Source: Blattamonas nauphoetae
Taxonomy: Eukaryota; Preaxostyla; Oxymonadida
Length of the DNA stretch: 64,000 nucleotides
NCBI GenBank assembly: GCA_033064195.1
Contig: JARBJD010000014.1
Location: 186,001 to 250,000, forward strand
Direction: 5' to 3'
The first letter of the stretch is position 1; each line of letters opens with the position of its first letter. Of this stretch, positions 11,276-23,053 are shown piece after piece. Position numbers and translations under genes: made by a program. The notes beneath the pieces were generated by a model that was given only the letters and a program-made list of their open reading frames with translations, did not search any database and had not been told where the DNA came from.

Positions 11276-12711
11276 GCAGCTGACGGAGTCCGAAGCGTTG
11301 GCACAACGCTTCTTCCACTGCTTCAAACGGCTCGATACGCAAACACCGACATAACAGACTGCACTCATCCACCTCACAATCTCTCAAAACGACGTAGGCT
11401 GTTGTTTCTTTTTGATTCACTGTCCAGCACCTTTTCTCTGTTTTCATGGACAAACTCAACTATTTGCCGTTGATTTTTCTTCCCACACACAAGCACATAT
11501 TCACTGTTCTTTAATCTAGTTTTACAAATCAATCTCAAGGAATCAGAGACACAAATTGTGAGAAATGGGTACGATCGTCAGGAAAAGCAGTCGGTCGGTC
11601 GACGAGCAGTCGGACCGACCGCTGCCCATGCCTAGATTGATCTGCTCTTTCCACCATCACATCCTGTTACGAGACCGAGTCACGTCATCCACAAACTACA
11701 GTTCAATATCGTTGTCAGCACGCTCTGCAAAATTCCATCTCATTGAAACGACCATTTCCGTCGGGTTGACAGTCGAACGCAGATTCAAACGCGAGATCAA
11801 CATCTGATGACCAGTCCTCCTCACGGACGATTCTCAACATCTCGACGACTATTATGGTCTAGTGGTGACATGACACGAATCGAAGCTGGAAGAAAGGTTC
11901 GCAATTTTTCTTGTCATCTTGCAGGAAAGTTCCAAATTCCATGAATTGTGTAACCTCAGTATGCTTCAAAAAAAAATCTGCCAAAAAAGACAAATAACCG
12001 AAGATACTTTCAAACAGATCTTTGTTGACGATTTTTTCATTCCTGTCGAACCGATTCTGGAGTTTATTTGGAAAAACAGACGCAAAATCGACGATTCGTT
12101 TCGTCCTCCAGATTCATCCACACTCTCATCGCTTTTAGAAAATATCCTGTCTGGTTCACCCTTCCTGGAAGAGATGACCCGATTCGTGTTATCTTCCTCG
12201 TTTGCACTGGCGTTCACAGATACTCTTCATTTCTTTGAAATCAGAAACGTCTTCATTGATCTTCTGAAGAACCTAACAAATCGACTCAGATCCTGGCCAG
12301 GGGAAGATTCGACTGTTCAGAAACGAGGACAGCAGATTATCACCAAACTACACGGCGAAGGCCTCTCTGATGTGATCGAGCTCCGTTTGCGAAACTGCGT
12401 TCCTTCTGCTTTCAGCCAGTATGCGATGCCGGGAGCCCGGATCCCTTCGAGTAAAAGAGAACGATGAGTTCAATCAATTCTATTTCTGTCCAATTCCAGT
12501 TCAACTCTTCAAGAAACAGACGAGAGGTGTATTTATTAATTTTCATTTATTCACGTCACGACAAGAACAGGTCAGAAAATGAAAAAAAGATCAAGGGTCC
12601 ATATGAAAAGAAATGGTCTTCTGATTCGAACTGTGTCAGTGTGATGCTACGACAACGGTTTTGGGACATGCGAATGGGTTTCATCGTGGTCTGGATCTGT
12701 TCCAGTGTATC

Positions 12712-13951
12712 TCAGGTTGTCAGACGAGTGCTTTCGACTCCAACCTCATTCGTCCATTCCATCGGAACAACAGGTCGGAGGATGATCGTGTTGAGACTGG
12801 CCTGCGCGAGAAATCCAGCCACGCTGTTGAAGAGCTCAGCCTCGTCGACATCGTGTGAGGGTGCAGGGAGAGTGTTGGTGTCTGCCGTGCCAAGTGTGAG
12901 GTGGTCAGCGGTGCGAACAGGAAGGGCAGAGAGTGTCGCGAAAGGCGAACAAATGGGAACGATGAACGGCCGAGTGGGTGGATGGAGAGGAAGGGCCTTT
13001 TGGGTGGAGAACGCCACAGCACTCTGCTCCATTCAGAAGCAAGAATGGATTTTCGACACACCTCAGAGGGGAGAGAATGAGGAGGAGGAAGTTGAGAAAG
13101 ATTGGGCATCACGTTTGGGGGTGGGAGTCGGGCAAATCGGCTTCATCAGGTCTCCAAGATCACGCTGAAATGGTTAAAACGAATGGTTGTGGAGAACTGT
13201 TCGTATATACAAGAAAGTGCGGTAGTGACGTCAACTTGTTGAACGACACATCCAGCGAGAACCGTGTCGTGTTCCCCGAACCAATAGATTTTAGAAGGCG
13301 CGTCAGTTCGTTGAACGACAAATCGAGGCGATTCAAGTTCGGCAGAGAGTGAAAGAAATGACGCGGAAGCTCAGAAATCCCGTTCCTAGCAAGCGATAGT
13401 GTGTGCAATTTTCGAAACTGCGACACAAGCGATGGCACAGAGGTCAGCTGGATCGACGAAAACAACAGACGCTCCAGAGGACAGAGGACCGCTCCAGGAT
13501 GCGTCCCTGCCCCAGTTTTCTCATATATCATCGAATTGCTCAGTGGATCCACGAATCCAAGAGACAACTCAACTTTTGGGGACATCGCAGGATCAGATGT
13601 GAGCGACGTCAATTTGTTGTGTGACAGGATCAGGTGAGTCAGAGTGGGGAGACGGAACAGCTCATTCGGAACTTCCTTAATCTTGTTGAATCCAAAATTT
13701 ACTTTCACAAGCGATGTCAGCTGCGAGATCGAGGGCGGAATGATCGCGAGCGAGTTGAACGAAACATCCAACGTCTGCAAGTTTGGAAGCGTGATCACTC
13801 CATCCGAGAGTTCGGTGAACAAATGGTGAGCAAGCAAGAGGCATGTCAGGGTGGGTGTGAACAGTGTTTTTGGAAGCGACGAAATCAGGTTGTCTTTCAG
13901 TGATACCCTCAGCCATCCAATATTGGCATGTTGGCACGGGAGTATTGCCAC
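12712..13951 (-). CDS. Leucine-rich repeat protein, copy 1
   Basis: The first exon (13951 down to 13211) has classical repeats: LPNLQTLDVSFNSLAIIP, LVKVNFGFNKIKEVP, LPTLTHLILSHNKL, LHTLSLARNGISELP and LNRLDLSFNEL. A 46-nt intron from 13210 to 13165 (GTATATACGA...TTTCAG) is supported because the frame would otherwise stop at once, and the identical intron sits in copy 2. It continues RDLGDLMKPICP. A second junction near 13050 leads to the C-terminal exon DHLTLGTADTNTLPAPSHDVDEAEL, ending at 12712; its splice sites are uncertain. Such proteins usually serve as interaction scaffolds, and I cannot place a phosphatase or kinase domain. The N-terminus is short and the first codons differ from copy 2. 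Confidence 0.65.
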
Positions 13952-14091
13952 GTCAACTTGATGAGATGAGTGTCATTAGGAGTAATGAAGAGCAGGCGGA
14001 TCTGAAAGAAGATGTGGCTGATGTGAATGAAGATCGAGAAACACCTGGAAACAAAAGAGGATGAAAGAAGGACAGAGATGAAGACATAAAG

Positions 14092-14293
14092 GTCAGAATC
14101 CCTGAAAACGGAAGAGGAGAGAACGAACGAAAAAGAAAGAGTCAAAGACGAGAATGAGAAAGGAGAAGGGAGCACACCAAGGTGTCAACACAGAGCGAGT
14201 GGGAAGCATTGAAGGGTCAGCATGTGATGTCATCGGAACATCGAGTGAAATGAGGGATGTGGGCGAAAGAGCTAGTGTTGTGTCATTCGTCAT
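14092..14293. repeat. Spacer block shared by the three module copies
   Basis: About 190 bp between a leucine-rich repeat gene and a family A gene is nearly the same at 26984-27179 and 62333-62526 (landmarks GGTCAGCATGTGATGTCATC and AAAGAAAGAGTCAAAGACGA). It shows that the two genes were duplicated as one unit. Confidence 0.75.
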
Positions 14294-15420
14294 CTATTCT
14301 GGCTCAGAAGAGTTCATTCCCAAATCGTTCATGAGATCGTATGAATACTCTCTCACATTCTGCCCATCATTCGTTGATTTGTCGTGAAGGAGTGTTTGAT
14401 CGATTTGATCACCGAATCCTTCTCGTTCCAGTGCCTGCAACAATATTCTCCCTCTGCACCAAGTTTCACCTCCATCTTCCTTCCATGTGTTGATATTGCC
14501 ATTCATAAGCCAGATGATGAACTGATGGGTGTCATCGTCTTCCACTTTTGAGAGAAGTGATTGGAAGACCATTGGGATCTGAGATGAACAAATGAAATCC
14601 AGCGTTGGTTGGTGGAAGACACTCACTTCAAAGACTTTCATCAGTAATACAAATGTATCGTTGTATTTATCGTTCCACGACAAAAGGTGAATATTGCGAC
14701 TGATCTGGACGAGAGATGGTTCGATAGGGATCAACACTTCATGCAGCACCACATCTCGGATTGATTGAGGGTCAGTGTCGGAAGTGATTGAGAGAAACTG
14801 AACAGTGCTGGCATCGACGAGCCAGAAGCAAGTGCTGAAAATCAAGAGAATGTCGTTCAAGATTACTTTATCATTGATTTTAGAAAGATCTCGCAGATAA
14901 GGCGTGGAAAGGATTCTGGGAATGAGGGTTGAGGAGACAATGGCCAGGCTGGTTGATAATGAATAGCGATTGAGACACTCGCGGATGAATGTGAGAGTAT
15001 CCCTGAATATCGATGGATGTGACGAAGATAAGAGCACAGTCATCGAATCCACAAACACTGCAGCGGGGTTTGGGGAGTCTTGCGCAACGGCCTTCAATAC
15101 GTTGTCGACGAATGAGTCGTCCGGCTGGAGAAGCGAGGTCATCGAAGAGAGGAACGTTGATGATTTCCGAATAAGCTCCTCATCAAATTGGTATCCATCT
15201 CTGACCATTGAAACAAGAGAGACGAAAGGTTTAGCAACAGAATCGGCGGAATGTGCGTGTTCCGGATTCCACTTCAGAAATGGAGAGTATTCTGGATCAA
15301 TCAAATGACAATGATGAGGGACATACGGATACCTTCTGATGTCATCATCGTCGGTTCCATCAAGTCCCTACTATGTGAAGCCGACCACAAACAAGACTCT
15401 GAGGGCCTGATCAAGATCAT
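14294..15420 (-). CDS. Family A gene, copy 1 (intact)
   Basis: An uninterrupted frame covers DPEYSPFLKW, FVSLVSMVRDGYQF, NPAAVFVDSMTVLLSSSHPS, VVLHEVLIPIEPSLVQISRN, FHQPTLDFICSS, QSLLSKVEDDDTHQFIIW and RGRILLQALEREGF, ending about GMNSSEPE. No in-frame ATG lies at the front of the long frame. A mini-exon MILIRPS at 15420-15398 (ending in GA), a 62-nt intron (15397-15336) and a CAG acceptor restore one in phase, as in four other copies. It has no signal peptide or membrane span and is probably an all-helical cytoplasmic protein. I recall large families of this kind in oxymonad genomes with no assigned role. The donor position has one alternative. Confidence 0.75.
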
Positions 15421-15489
15421 GTCTGAAAGATGAATACAACTTAATAATCATTTTCAAGGATACTCTCCCAGATCGAGTGAATTGATTGT

Positions 15490-18054
15490 AGGCTCCATTC
15501 AGACACTTCACTATTCACATTGTTTCAAAAAAGGTGACTTGAAGACATCTCATCATGGGGCTTCAAACAACACCAGCGCGTCACGACCGAAGATGATGAT
15601 ACAACAATTAACACAATTGGCATCGGACATCGTGGACAGGGGCTCTGGTCTCTTGGAATCAGAGCAGCAGCATCTTCTGCATTCGCTTGCGCTGCGACAA
15701 GCTGTTCTTTGATGGTGCAGAATGATATTCAACTTCAGATGACGAAGATGATCAGAAACTGCACGACAAGCACAAGGTGGACAAGAAACACGCAGGCAAG
15801 GACGAACAATGCAATTGTGGCAGACGATATCTCTTTCTTCTCTGATCTGATTGGAGGGAGTCTGCCGTCTGCCAGTCTGTCCAGAGATCATCGCCCTGAA
15901 TCAACATAATCACTGTCTGATCAGACAATGTGGCATTCGCTGACGCGGAGACGATGTCGGCTGTCGTCACTGTGACTGTGTAGTGTTCGGCTGTTGTGAA
16001 GATGTCCTCCAAACTGGATGAGTTGAGGTTGTCGAGCACGAGGGTGCTTTCTGGCACAGCAAAGGCGACATCTGGAACGTCGGACGCAGAGTTCGCAGCT
16101 CACACGATGAAACCTCTTCTTGTTTCGTCCTTCTGTCGCTCGTCTGCATCGACCACTTTGCGAAGATCCGAATCAAAGGAGAGGCTGACGAGGACGCTGG
16201 TTGGCGTGGAGCGACTTTGGCAAGACAAAAGCACAACATTCTCAGTCACTTGATCTCTCGCTGTGCATCCTCCACCTTTCCCAGCTGTCGACACACACTC
16301 CACAAAGCAGGTCTCGTGGATGGACACGCGAGTGGCGGAGATGAAGGCGTTGCTGAAGGCAGACGAGCACAATTTGAACGTTGCCTGTGAGTGGAGGAGA
16401 GTAGACCCAGTGGACGAGATCCACAGACACGCCTTGTTTGGAGGGTTGCACTTCACAGAAAGGCAAAAGTGGCCAAACCCGCACCTGCGAAGTTCGATGC
16501 CTCCGTCGGACGGGAAGGCGAAGGGGGATCGTCCTGTGAGAGAAACAACACATTTTCGTTCTTCGAAATCCTCCCAATTCACTTCGTCCATCTCGACTGA
16601 CGATTCTTCGAGTGCTGCGGAGGTGACGTGGGTGGCTGTGCTTTTGAAGAAGCATCGACTCTTCATGACCAGTCGGACGATGTGATTGTTGTTGGGAGTC
16701 GTCACTTGTAATCCGTCAATTCCGAGCGATCAAAGATTTTGAGATGAACACGAGGAGATTGTCGATTTGGCATCTGTTGTTGCTGTGATCAATAGGGCTG
16801 AGATGCTTACGTTGGTAAAAGACTTGGAACTCACAAATCGAGTCTTTTTGACTTGGAAATTGGTTTCGGTTGTGACGTTCATCTTTTCAGGGGATTCGGC
16901 GTTTGTTCAGAGAACACCGCACTGCAAAGTCTGCTGCTCGCTTTGTATATCGCAGCGAAAGAATGACTCCCTCATAAGTTGAGCATATGCGATCCCAGCG
17001 AAGATGTGGTCGAACACGCTCACCATCGTCGAATACGCGACAAGTGTGGAGTAATTTGCTAGTGATGGGATCGAAGGGGGTTGGAGAGCAGGCAGGAGTG
17101 GTGGATAAAGCAGAGGGATGGCGTGGTTGAGATTTGCGAAGGCGGAAAGTGAGACATCAACAGACGACGAAGGAGTACCAAAAATTGGTGACAGACCAAC
17201 AATCACGGCCTGTGCGATACAGTTGGACATGGTCAGGTGGGTGTCTGCGTGGACGAGTCCATCAGTTCCGGGATCGGGCGTGCGTTGAGCACGATGTCCA
17301 CCAGTGTCACACTGCCTCCATCTGCCACAAATGGGGTGAAGTGATCTCCAAAGTCCAGGGTGGAACTCAGAATCTTGATGTGTGAGGATTCCAGAAGCGT
17401 AGCAATCGAGAATTCTGCATCGAAGAGTATCTCAACATTGCTGAGTGATCAGGACGAGGTCACGACGTCAAACAATGTTGATGTCTCTTCAAACTGGCCC
17501 GCAATTGGAGTAACTGAGATCCCTTGGAGAGGAAGATCTTCATTCCTCAAACAGTGATTGCTTGATGCGTGCAGTTCCGAACTCAACTTGTGAATGTTGG
17601 AAAGCGAATAGAGCGAAAGAATTTGGGATACATCTGGAATTGCCTGCAACTGGGGAAAAATTCGATGCGTATCTCGTCAAAGGCTCGGCAGGAGTGTGAT
17701 CAGTCAATTTGAGACAGAAGTGGATATCGCACTGTTTTGACAGGTTCAACGAGGTCCTGACGATTCCAATGCAACAAAACGAGACGCTGATCGAGCTGTT
17801 CGCGCTCATCCACAGGAGGAGATGCGCAACCATTCGATGACGCGATTCCCATCAACAACGCGGTGTGGATCACGATGATCCATGAATCGGCTGAAAAGAG
17901 GGGAACACACAATCAGGTGCGAGGGAACACAGAAATCACAAATCAATGACAAGGAAGAAGAAAATGAATTCAAAGTGAAAGAATGAAGACGAGCGACGAA
18001 CACACCTGTCTGAGCATGAAAAGAAAAGTGACAGCTTGTACAATCAGTGTTCAC
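15490..18054 (-). pseudogene. Beta-helix surface protein, decayed
   Basis: Minus-strand pieces in several frames resemble the beta-helix family. They include an N-terminal hydrophobic segment (WIIVIHTALLMGIASSNGCA) preceded by what looks like a GT-AG intron ending CTCTTTTCAG near 17891, a block with VEILFDAEFSIATLLESSHI and ADGGSVTLVDIVLNAR interrupted by an in-frame TGA near 17450, a Cys-containing block IHETCFVECVSTAGKGGGC (about 16260-16330), and a final block to about 15550. At least four breaks are seen. The 5' part is duplicated in inverted orientation at 38430-38790, in both cases just downstream of a family A gene. Confidence 0.5.
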
Positions 18055-18125
18055 TTTTGTTGGAGCAACTGGGGTTGAAATCAGAGGGGGACAGCGAGAA
18101 TTCGAGTTAAAGCCGCTTGAAGCCT

Positions 18126-19237
18126 TTACTGATGTAGAGAAGTGTTCATTCCCAAATTGTTCATAATTCTGAATGAATAGACCCTCACATACCTTCCATC
18201 ATTCGATGATTTGTCGTGATGCAGTGTTTGTTCAAGTCCTTCGTGAAACCCTTCCATTTCCAGTGTCTGCAACAATATTCTCCCTCTGCCCCAAGTTTCG
18301 GCACCTTCTTTCTTCCATTTGCTGATATTGTCGGACATGAGTTCGATGATGAACTGATGGGTGTCTTCGTCTTCCACTTTTGACAGAAGTGACTGGAAGG
18401 CCATTGGGATGCGAGAGGAACAAATGAAATCCAGTGTTGGTTGGTGCAAGGCACTCATTTGAAATATATTGACCAGAATAATCAACGTCCTTATGTTTTC
18501 ATCGTTCCACCACAAAAGACGAGGATTGCGACTGATCTGGACGAAAGATGGTTCAATTGGGATCAACACTTCATTCAGCACCACATCTCGGACTGATTGA
18601 GTGTCAGTGTCGGAAGTCGTGGAAAGGGATCGAAGATTGGCGGTTGAGGTGAGCCAGACTCCAGATTTGAAGATCGCGAGAATGGACTCCAAAATGTCTC
18701 TATCCGCAATCACAGAAAGATTTTGCAAGTGAGGTGTGGAAAGGATTCTGGTAATGAGTTTTGCTGAGATAATGGCCAGGCGGTTTGATGGTGAACAATA
18801 ATCCAGACATGTAGGAGTGAATGACAGAGCTTCCTTGAATATCGATGGATGGGACGATGATAAGAGTATTGTGATCGAGTCTACAAACACCGCAGCTGGA
18901 TTCGGTGAGCCTTGTCCAATAGCTGTGAACAAATCATCGATGGACGGTGAGCGGTCGTAGCGGAGTTTCATTGAAAAAATCAACTCTTCAGCGTTTGTGG
19001 CAAGCTTCTCATCAAATGAGAAGTCATCTCTTAACATTGATGCAAGAGACAAGAAGGCTTGTGCAACAGAATCAACTGAAAATGGATCTTTCCAACTCCA
19101 GTTCAGGAATGGAGAGTATTCTGAGTCAATTACATGGGAGGATGAGTATCAAATGAGGGATACTGCCTGATGAGGTCATCTTCGACTGGTGTTATCCAGA
19201 AGTACCGAACAATTCAGCGCTGTGATGGGCTGATCAT
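18126..19237 (-). pseudogene. Family A gene, copy 2, damaged 5' end
   Basis: A long open frame runs from SEYSPFLNW to GMNTSLHQ, with all family landmarks (PAAVFVDSITILLSSSHPS, VVLNEVLIPIEPSFVQISRN, RGRILLQTLEMEGF). At the front, a homologous mini-exon start (ATGATCAGCCCATCA at 19237) and a CATCAG acceptor are recognisable. The donor GT is not in the expected place, and the exon-2 frame (QYPSFDTHPPM then stop) is one base out with SEYSPFL. The body is therefore intact but the start is probably broken, unless another promoter or start is used. An 'ATGATC' block about 100 bp upstream is shared with other copies. Confidence 0.65.
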
Positions 19238-19699
19238 GGATGTCTTTTCAACCAAAACGCGACTGAACGTGTGGTATTGTGAAACAAGACAACATTGAAA
19301 AATAATTGTCCAACGAGAACCATCGAAACAAGATAGAAGAAGCGCATTGATAGTGGCGTCACCAATCGGTGTCTTGTCACCAATTGGTGCTTTTCTCTCA
19401 TTTGATAAAGAATGTGGTGAATATGAACTGGGTGAAGTGATAGAGTTAAAAAAGTCCTCCTTCCTGAGAAAAAGACGAAATTCTTGTGGGCTGCTCACAT
19501 GGTGGGTCAGATCAACTTTGAAGTCAAAATGAGGTCGGATTAGAGGTTATTCACGAGTACGACGGTTCATTCTGTGAATAAACCTATATCTGTCTGAGTA
19601 ATGGCATAATTCCAAGATGATGAAGTGAAAATAGTTAAAACGGGAAGATGATCTCCTCCATCTTCACCCCCTTCGCTAGCGGAAATGTCGTCTTCTCCT

Positions 19700-20320
19700 G
19701 TTGTCAGATGATCGTTCATTCTCTCTCACAGATCTGACGCGCCTCCTGCTGTTGACGGCCTCTGTTTCGCAACCTCTTCAGCATCGCCTGGGCCTGCCCT
19801 TCGAGTTCGTTTGTGTCGTCGTGTTGTCATCTCCCTGTCCATTCCTTCCTCGTGTGGAGCGAGGTGGTCGTGGTGAAGCCGGGCGAAGAACGAGCTTCTT
19901 CCGCGAGACATTCTTCAGTGCGCGCTTCAGAGCAGCAGCTGCCTCCTCGATTGCACCCGATCGAGCGAAGTGGGGAGAAGGGAGGCGTGGAGGGAGAGCA
20001 GCGTGAGAGTGTCTTGGAACGTGAGGATGATTCCTGGCAAGGCTGAGAGTTGAATGTGACCACCTGCACTTTTGAACGAAGAGACAAGGTGGAAGAGACA
20101 GGAGCTTTTCGACAGGGATTCTGAGCGAGAAAGAAAATAGAGAAGAGAGGAACGATGAAAAGGGGAGAGGAACAGACTGAGATTGGCCATGTCTGCTATG
20201 ATGGCTAGACAGTATCCAACGACCGTTACATCGCCTCTTTCGACGCCCGGTTGTATCGCGGCATTCAATACATTCCATCCGTCCCGCTCGTCGAGCAGCA
20301 ACACTGTGAGCCACACATTC
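19700..20320 (-). other. Unrecognised minus-strand frames inside the 182-bp-TIR element
   Basis: A frame at 19927-20316 reads LNAAIQPGVERGDVTVVG and is rich in Leu. An overlapping one (19778-20314) ends in a basic stretch (ALKRALKNVSRKKLVLRP). Neither has a clear start or a family I know. They may be further captured or decayed host sequence. Confidence 0.3.
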
Positions 20321-20430
20321 GGCTCCTCAACCTTCGATTGATGTTAATTCTTCTTGTTGTAGGTGGTGGTGAGTGGAGAGAGGACGACATTCACTCTGAG
20401 CAGGCGAAGGAGCATAAGCAGCAACTCGTT

Positions 20431-22151
20431 CTACTTTTCGCCCTTCTCCTTCTTCACCGTTGAGGTGGGGGTTGGGACAGCATCAGGTGGAGAGAAGATT
20501 TTTGAAGTCACAGCTGGATGGCTTTCTGTGCTGGCTGGGGCAGCGAAGCTGAGGTTAGATGAAACGACGTTGCGGAGCTCAGACTCGCCGTCATGAAAAC
20601 ATATTGGAACGACGGGACATAGACGAGCACAGCCTGCAATCCGATGAGGATCAGTCACGCCATGATCTGCAGCCAGTCCATGTCCTTGAAGACGCGGAGG
20701 CGGATGGAGGACTCCTTCAGATAGACGAGGTTGAGGTTGAGGACAGCAGCGGTTGCGTTGATCACCCCCAGTACATCGTGCGGATGAAGAAGTTGGATGT
20801 GAAGATGTTCTTTTTGGTGTTGCAAGGGGGCTGGTTTGGAATGCACGAAGTGATGAGAAGACACAGCATTTGTGAGATGTTTGTGCCGAGAGTGTAGTGG
20901 ATGGCTCGCTTGATGGACGTGGACACCTTTCGGCCTTCTTCCACAGCTGTCACGTGCGTAGATGTGAGTGCTGTCGACAGACACAGACAGTTCTTCGTCG
21001 TTCAACTCCGCCAACTCCTGTGAAGTTGTGACTTTATGCGGGTTGAGGCTGAGAAGCGCTCCGATGGCAGCAGCAGTCTTGGCATGGTCGCCAGTGATCA
21101 TCACCACACGGATGCGGGCACGCTTGCACTTTTTGATCGCTCTGTGGGCTTCAGGGCGAGGGGGATCGAAGATGCCAAGAACACCAAGGAGGGTGAACCC
21201 GCCTTCCTCCACTTCGTCGAAGTCGAGCTTGGGGGCCGGGTACACACGGTCCTTCTCAGGGAGCTCGGTCATCTCGGTGGATGTGTCCTTCTTCGCGCCC
21301 TTCTTCTTTTTGGGTGTGCCGTGTTCGCGTTCGAGCTGTTGGAGTTTGGTGGACGAGTACATGTGCGACGAGGGTGACTTGCTGCGAGCGAGGAGGAGGT
21401 TGTGGGGAGTGTTCTCCTCTACGAACTCGGCCTGCTCGTGCACGTTGTCCTTCTCCGATTCTTCCTCTTCTTCGTCGGTTGTTCCCTTGCTCAGTTTGGA
21501 TGGCTTGGTTTCTTCCTTCTCTTCAGACTCTTCAGCCTTCACAATGCGTGGCTGGAAGCGTTCTCTCTTCAGTGTGCGTTGGGCAAGGTCGAGTGTGCAC
21601 AGACCGACAGCAGCGAGCCTCTCTGTCTCCTCCTTCCACTATTGGATGTCGATGGGTTGTTGAGACACAAACTGCTTCTTGTTTCTGTTCTTCGGATCGG
21701 CAGTGTCGAAGGGCTCTCCATTTTCGTCGACAATCACAGCTTCGTAGTGGCAGAGATTGAACACACGTTCGGGGGCTCCCATGACAAAGAGAAGTTTGTC
21801 AGAGTTACGTGACTGGCGTTGTTGGCATTGTCGGCGTATGCGACGAGTGCGTGCTTTCCTCCTTCGAATAGGGGATGGTACGAGTTGTATTTTCACGAGA
21901 TCATCCGAGAGTGAACTTCCTAAAACTCGGTTGGCACGTCGTTCATCGCTCCTATATGCGTGGACGACTGAGCCATGTCTGCAATGTGGTGATCTTGCGA
22001 CAGGAACTCGTGTATGAGGAACGACGGTCCAATGATGAGAAAATGGCAACCAGAGATTACTGTCGTTCCCACATCGCCGATGCGGCAACGAATCCGGTAA
22101 TTCCGATGAAATGTTGCCGCTGTGCACGGACAGACGGTACACATTCATCAT
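20431..22151 (-). pseudogene. P-type cation ATPase fragment with missing hinge
   Basis: The N-domain motif appears as FVMGAPERVFNLC (family KGAPE). After a charged insert rich in Glu/Lys (EEEEESEKDNVHEQ, typical of divergent protist pumps) comes LLGVLGIFDPPRPEAHRAI and VVMITGDHAKTAAAIG, the P-domain DPPR and MITGD signatures of type II Ca2+/Na+ pumps. After HIYAR the sequence jumps to VTAVEEGRKVSTSIKRAIHY, which normally follows the TGDGVNDAPAL hinge. About 70-80 codons, including that hinge, are deleted at about 20945. The phosphorylation motif DKTGT and the first membrane helices are absent, and upstream pieces (21800-22150) are frame-shifted. It cannot be a pump. Confidence 0.75.
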
Positions 22152-22636
22152 AACCAGCTACACGCACGTCAGCACCGGGCGCTCTCGATATCCCTCACTT
22201 ATCATCTCGTCCTTCTGCTCTCCAACAGAAGATGTATGCAGTCGAAGAGCATAGTCAGGCCTCCACAGAACACGGCGATGACAAACAGGTGGTTGCTCAA
22301 CATTGATAGACAGTCATTCATCAATCTTTGGTTTTCTGGTTCGCTCTGCATTAGTCGTCGGTGATGATCTATCGATGGAGGGTGAGATGAATGATCTAGC
22401 TGGTTTTCATCCTCAATTGTGTACCAATCTCACCCGACTTGATGGATAAGGAACCCGAGTCCAGTGATGAGGCTTCAGCTTTCATGAATAGTGAACCGGT
22501 TCTCTTTCCGTTCGTAATGTTGAGGAGGTGCATACAGTTTGCCGTCTTGAGGTTTAACATGTCGGATATTCCAAAGTAGTATCTTCGTCGTGCAAGTTGG
22601 AGGAAGGAGGGCTGATATTAGCGAGAGAATCTCAAA

Positions 22637-23053
22637 TCAGAAGCTTGAAGTGGCCAAGCTCGTGATCAGTAGAATCCACACAACAGAACGAGAAAGACTG
22701 CCTGTGCCGAATTTGTTGCTATCGCCGTTGGTCATGCCGTCCAATACCATCGCGCTGTTCTGATCGCGGATGATCTTCGCCGAAGTGAAATTGTTCAAAA
22801 TTATCGGAGAGAGGAGTGGACGTGAAAAAAATTGTGAGAAGTTGCTGTTGGAAACAAGGGGGGAATGAATGGTTTGGTTTCTGAGCACATTGCACGTTGA
22901 GAACAGAACTTCCGTTTGATTTTGCAAGAAGATCGAACCCTTTGTTCGAAATCTGCTTTTTAGACTGGAATTGTGACGAAAATAGGGTAAAATTATCAGA
23001 GAAAACAAGTGAAAATGAGGGATAGAATCAGAATTAAGTCGTATACACCACAT
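22637..23053 (-). pseudogene. C-terminal fragment of a surface protein
   Basis: An open frame ends in a hydrophobic tail (SVVWILLITSLATSSF) after a small-residue patch (TNGDSNKFGTGS), which looks like a GPI-anchor or membrane-anchor signal. The rest (SNFSQFFSRPLLSPI, MVLDGMTNG) is not recognisable but fits the end of a beta-helix surface protein. It lies inside the 3.9-kb element next to the right arm. The stretch 22160-22636 holds no supported gene. Confidence 0.35.

Larger units (their letters stand above)
8769..11634. mobile_element. hAT-like nonautonomous element carrying host gene pieces
   Basis: The ends are inverted repeats beginning TAGGCATGGGCAG (then YGGTCGGTCYGA). They are flanked by the 8-bp direct repeat GATTGATC at 8761-8768 and 11635-11642. 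An 8-bp duplication and a TAGG.NTGGGC terminus are hallmarks of hAT elements. Many CGGTC/GACCG words cluster near both ends (9011-9085 and 11590-11620), like hAT subterminal transposase sites. No hAT transposase frame is present. The interior instead has a tRNA-like sequence and a large alanyl-tRNA synthetase fragment, so it looks like a transduplicating, pack-type element. Confidence 0.75.
8690..11959. mobile_element. TA-flanked MITE (about 396 bp) enlarged by a nested hAT-like element
   Basis: The outer ends share CTGAGGTTACA and then a GGAATTTGGAACTTT block in inverted orientation, flanked by TA (8688-8689 and 11960-11961). Family B copy 1 lacks the insertion. Subtracting the nested 2866-bp element and its duplicated 8 bp leaves about 396 bp, a typical size for a Tc1/mariner-type miniature element. 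The superfamily is inferred only from the TA duplication. Confidence 0.75.
6339..12467 (+). pseudogene. Family B gene, copy 2, split by two insertions
   Basis: Coding blocks are 6339-6520, 8276-8687 and 11960-12467, separated by a 1755-bp element and a 3270-bp composite element. The ATG at 6339 begins an acidic Ser/Asp stretch (MEDSSDSDRENSSDSDRSD), and the frame is open some way upstream. The rest matches copy 1 block by block: FRDGHEPDDFATKQACLLL, FDFLKSGFFDMLP, FIPVEPILEFIWKN and IITKLHGEGLSDVIE. Without the insertions it would encode about 370 residues, with one frame change at the A9 run (11966-11974). The 3' flank (around 12520-12580) resembles the 3' flank of copy 1 (around 2025-2065), so the duplication extended past the gene. 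Function unknown. Confidence 0.7.
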
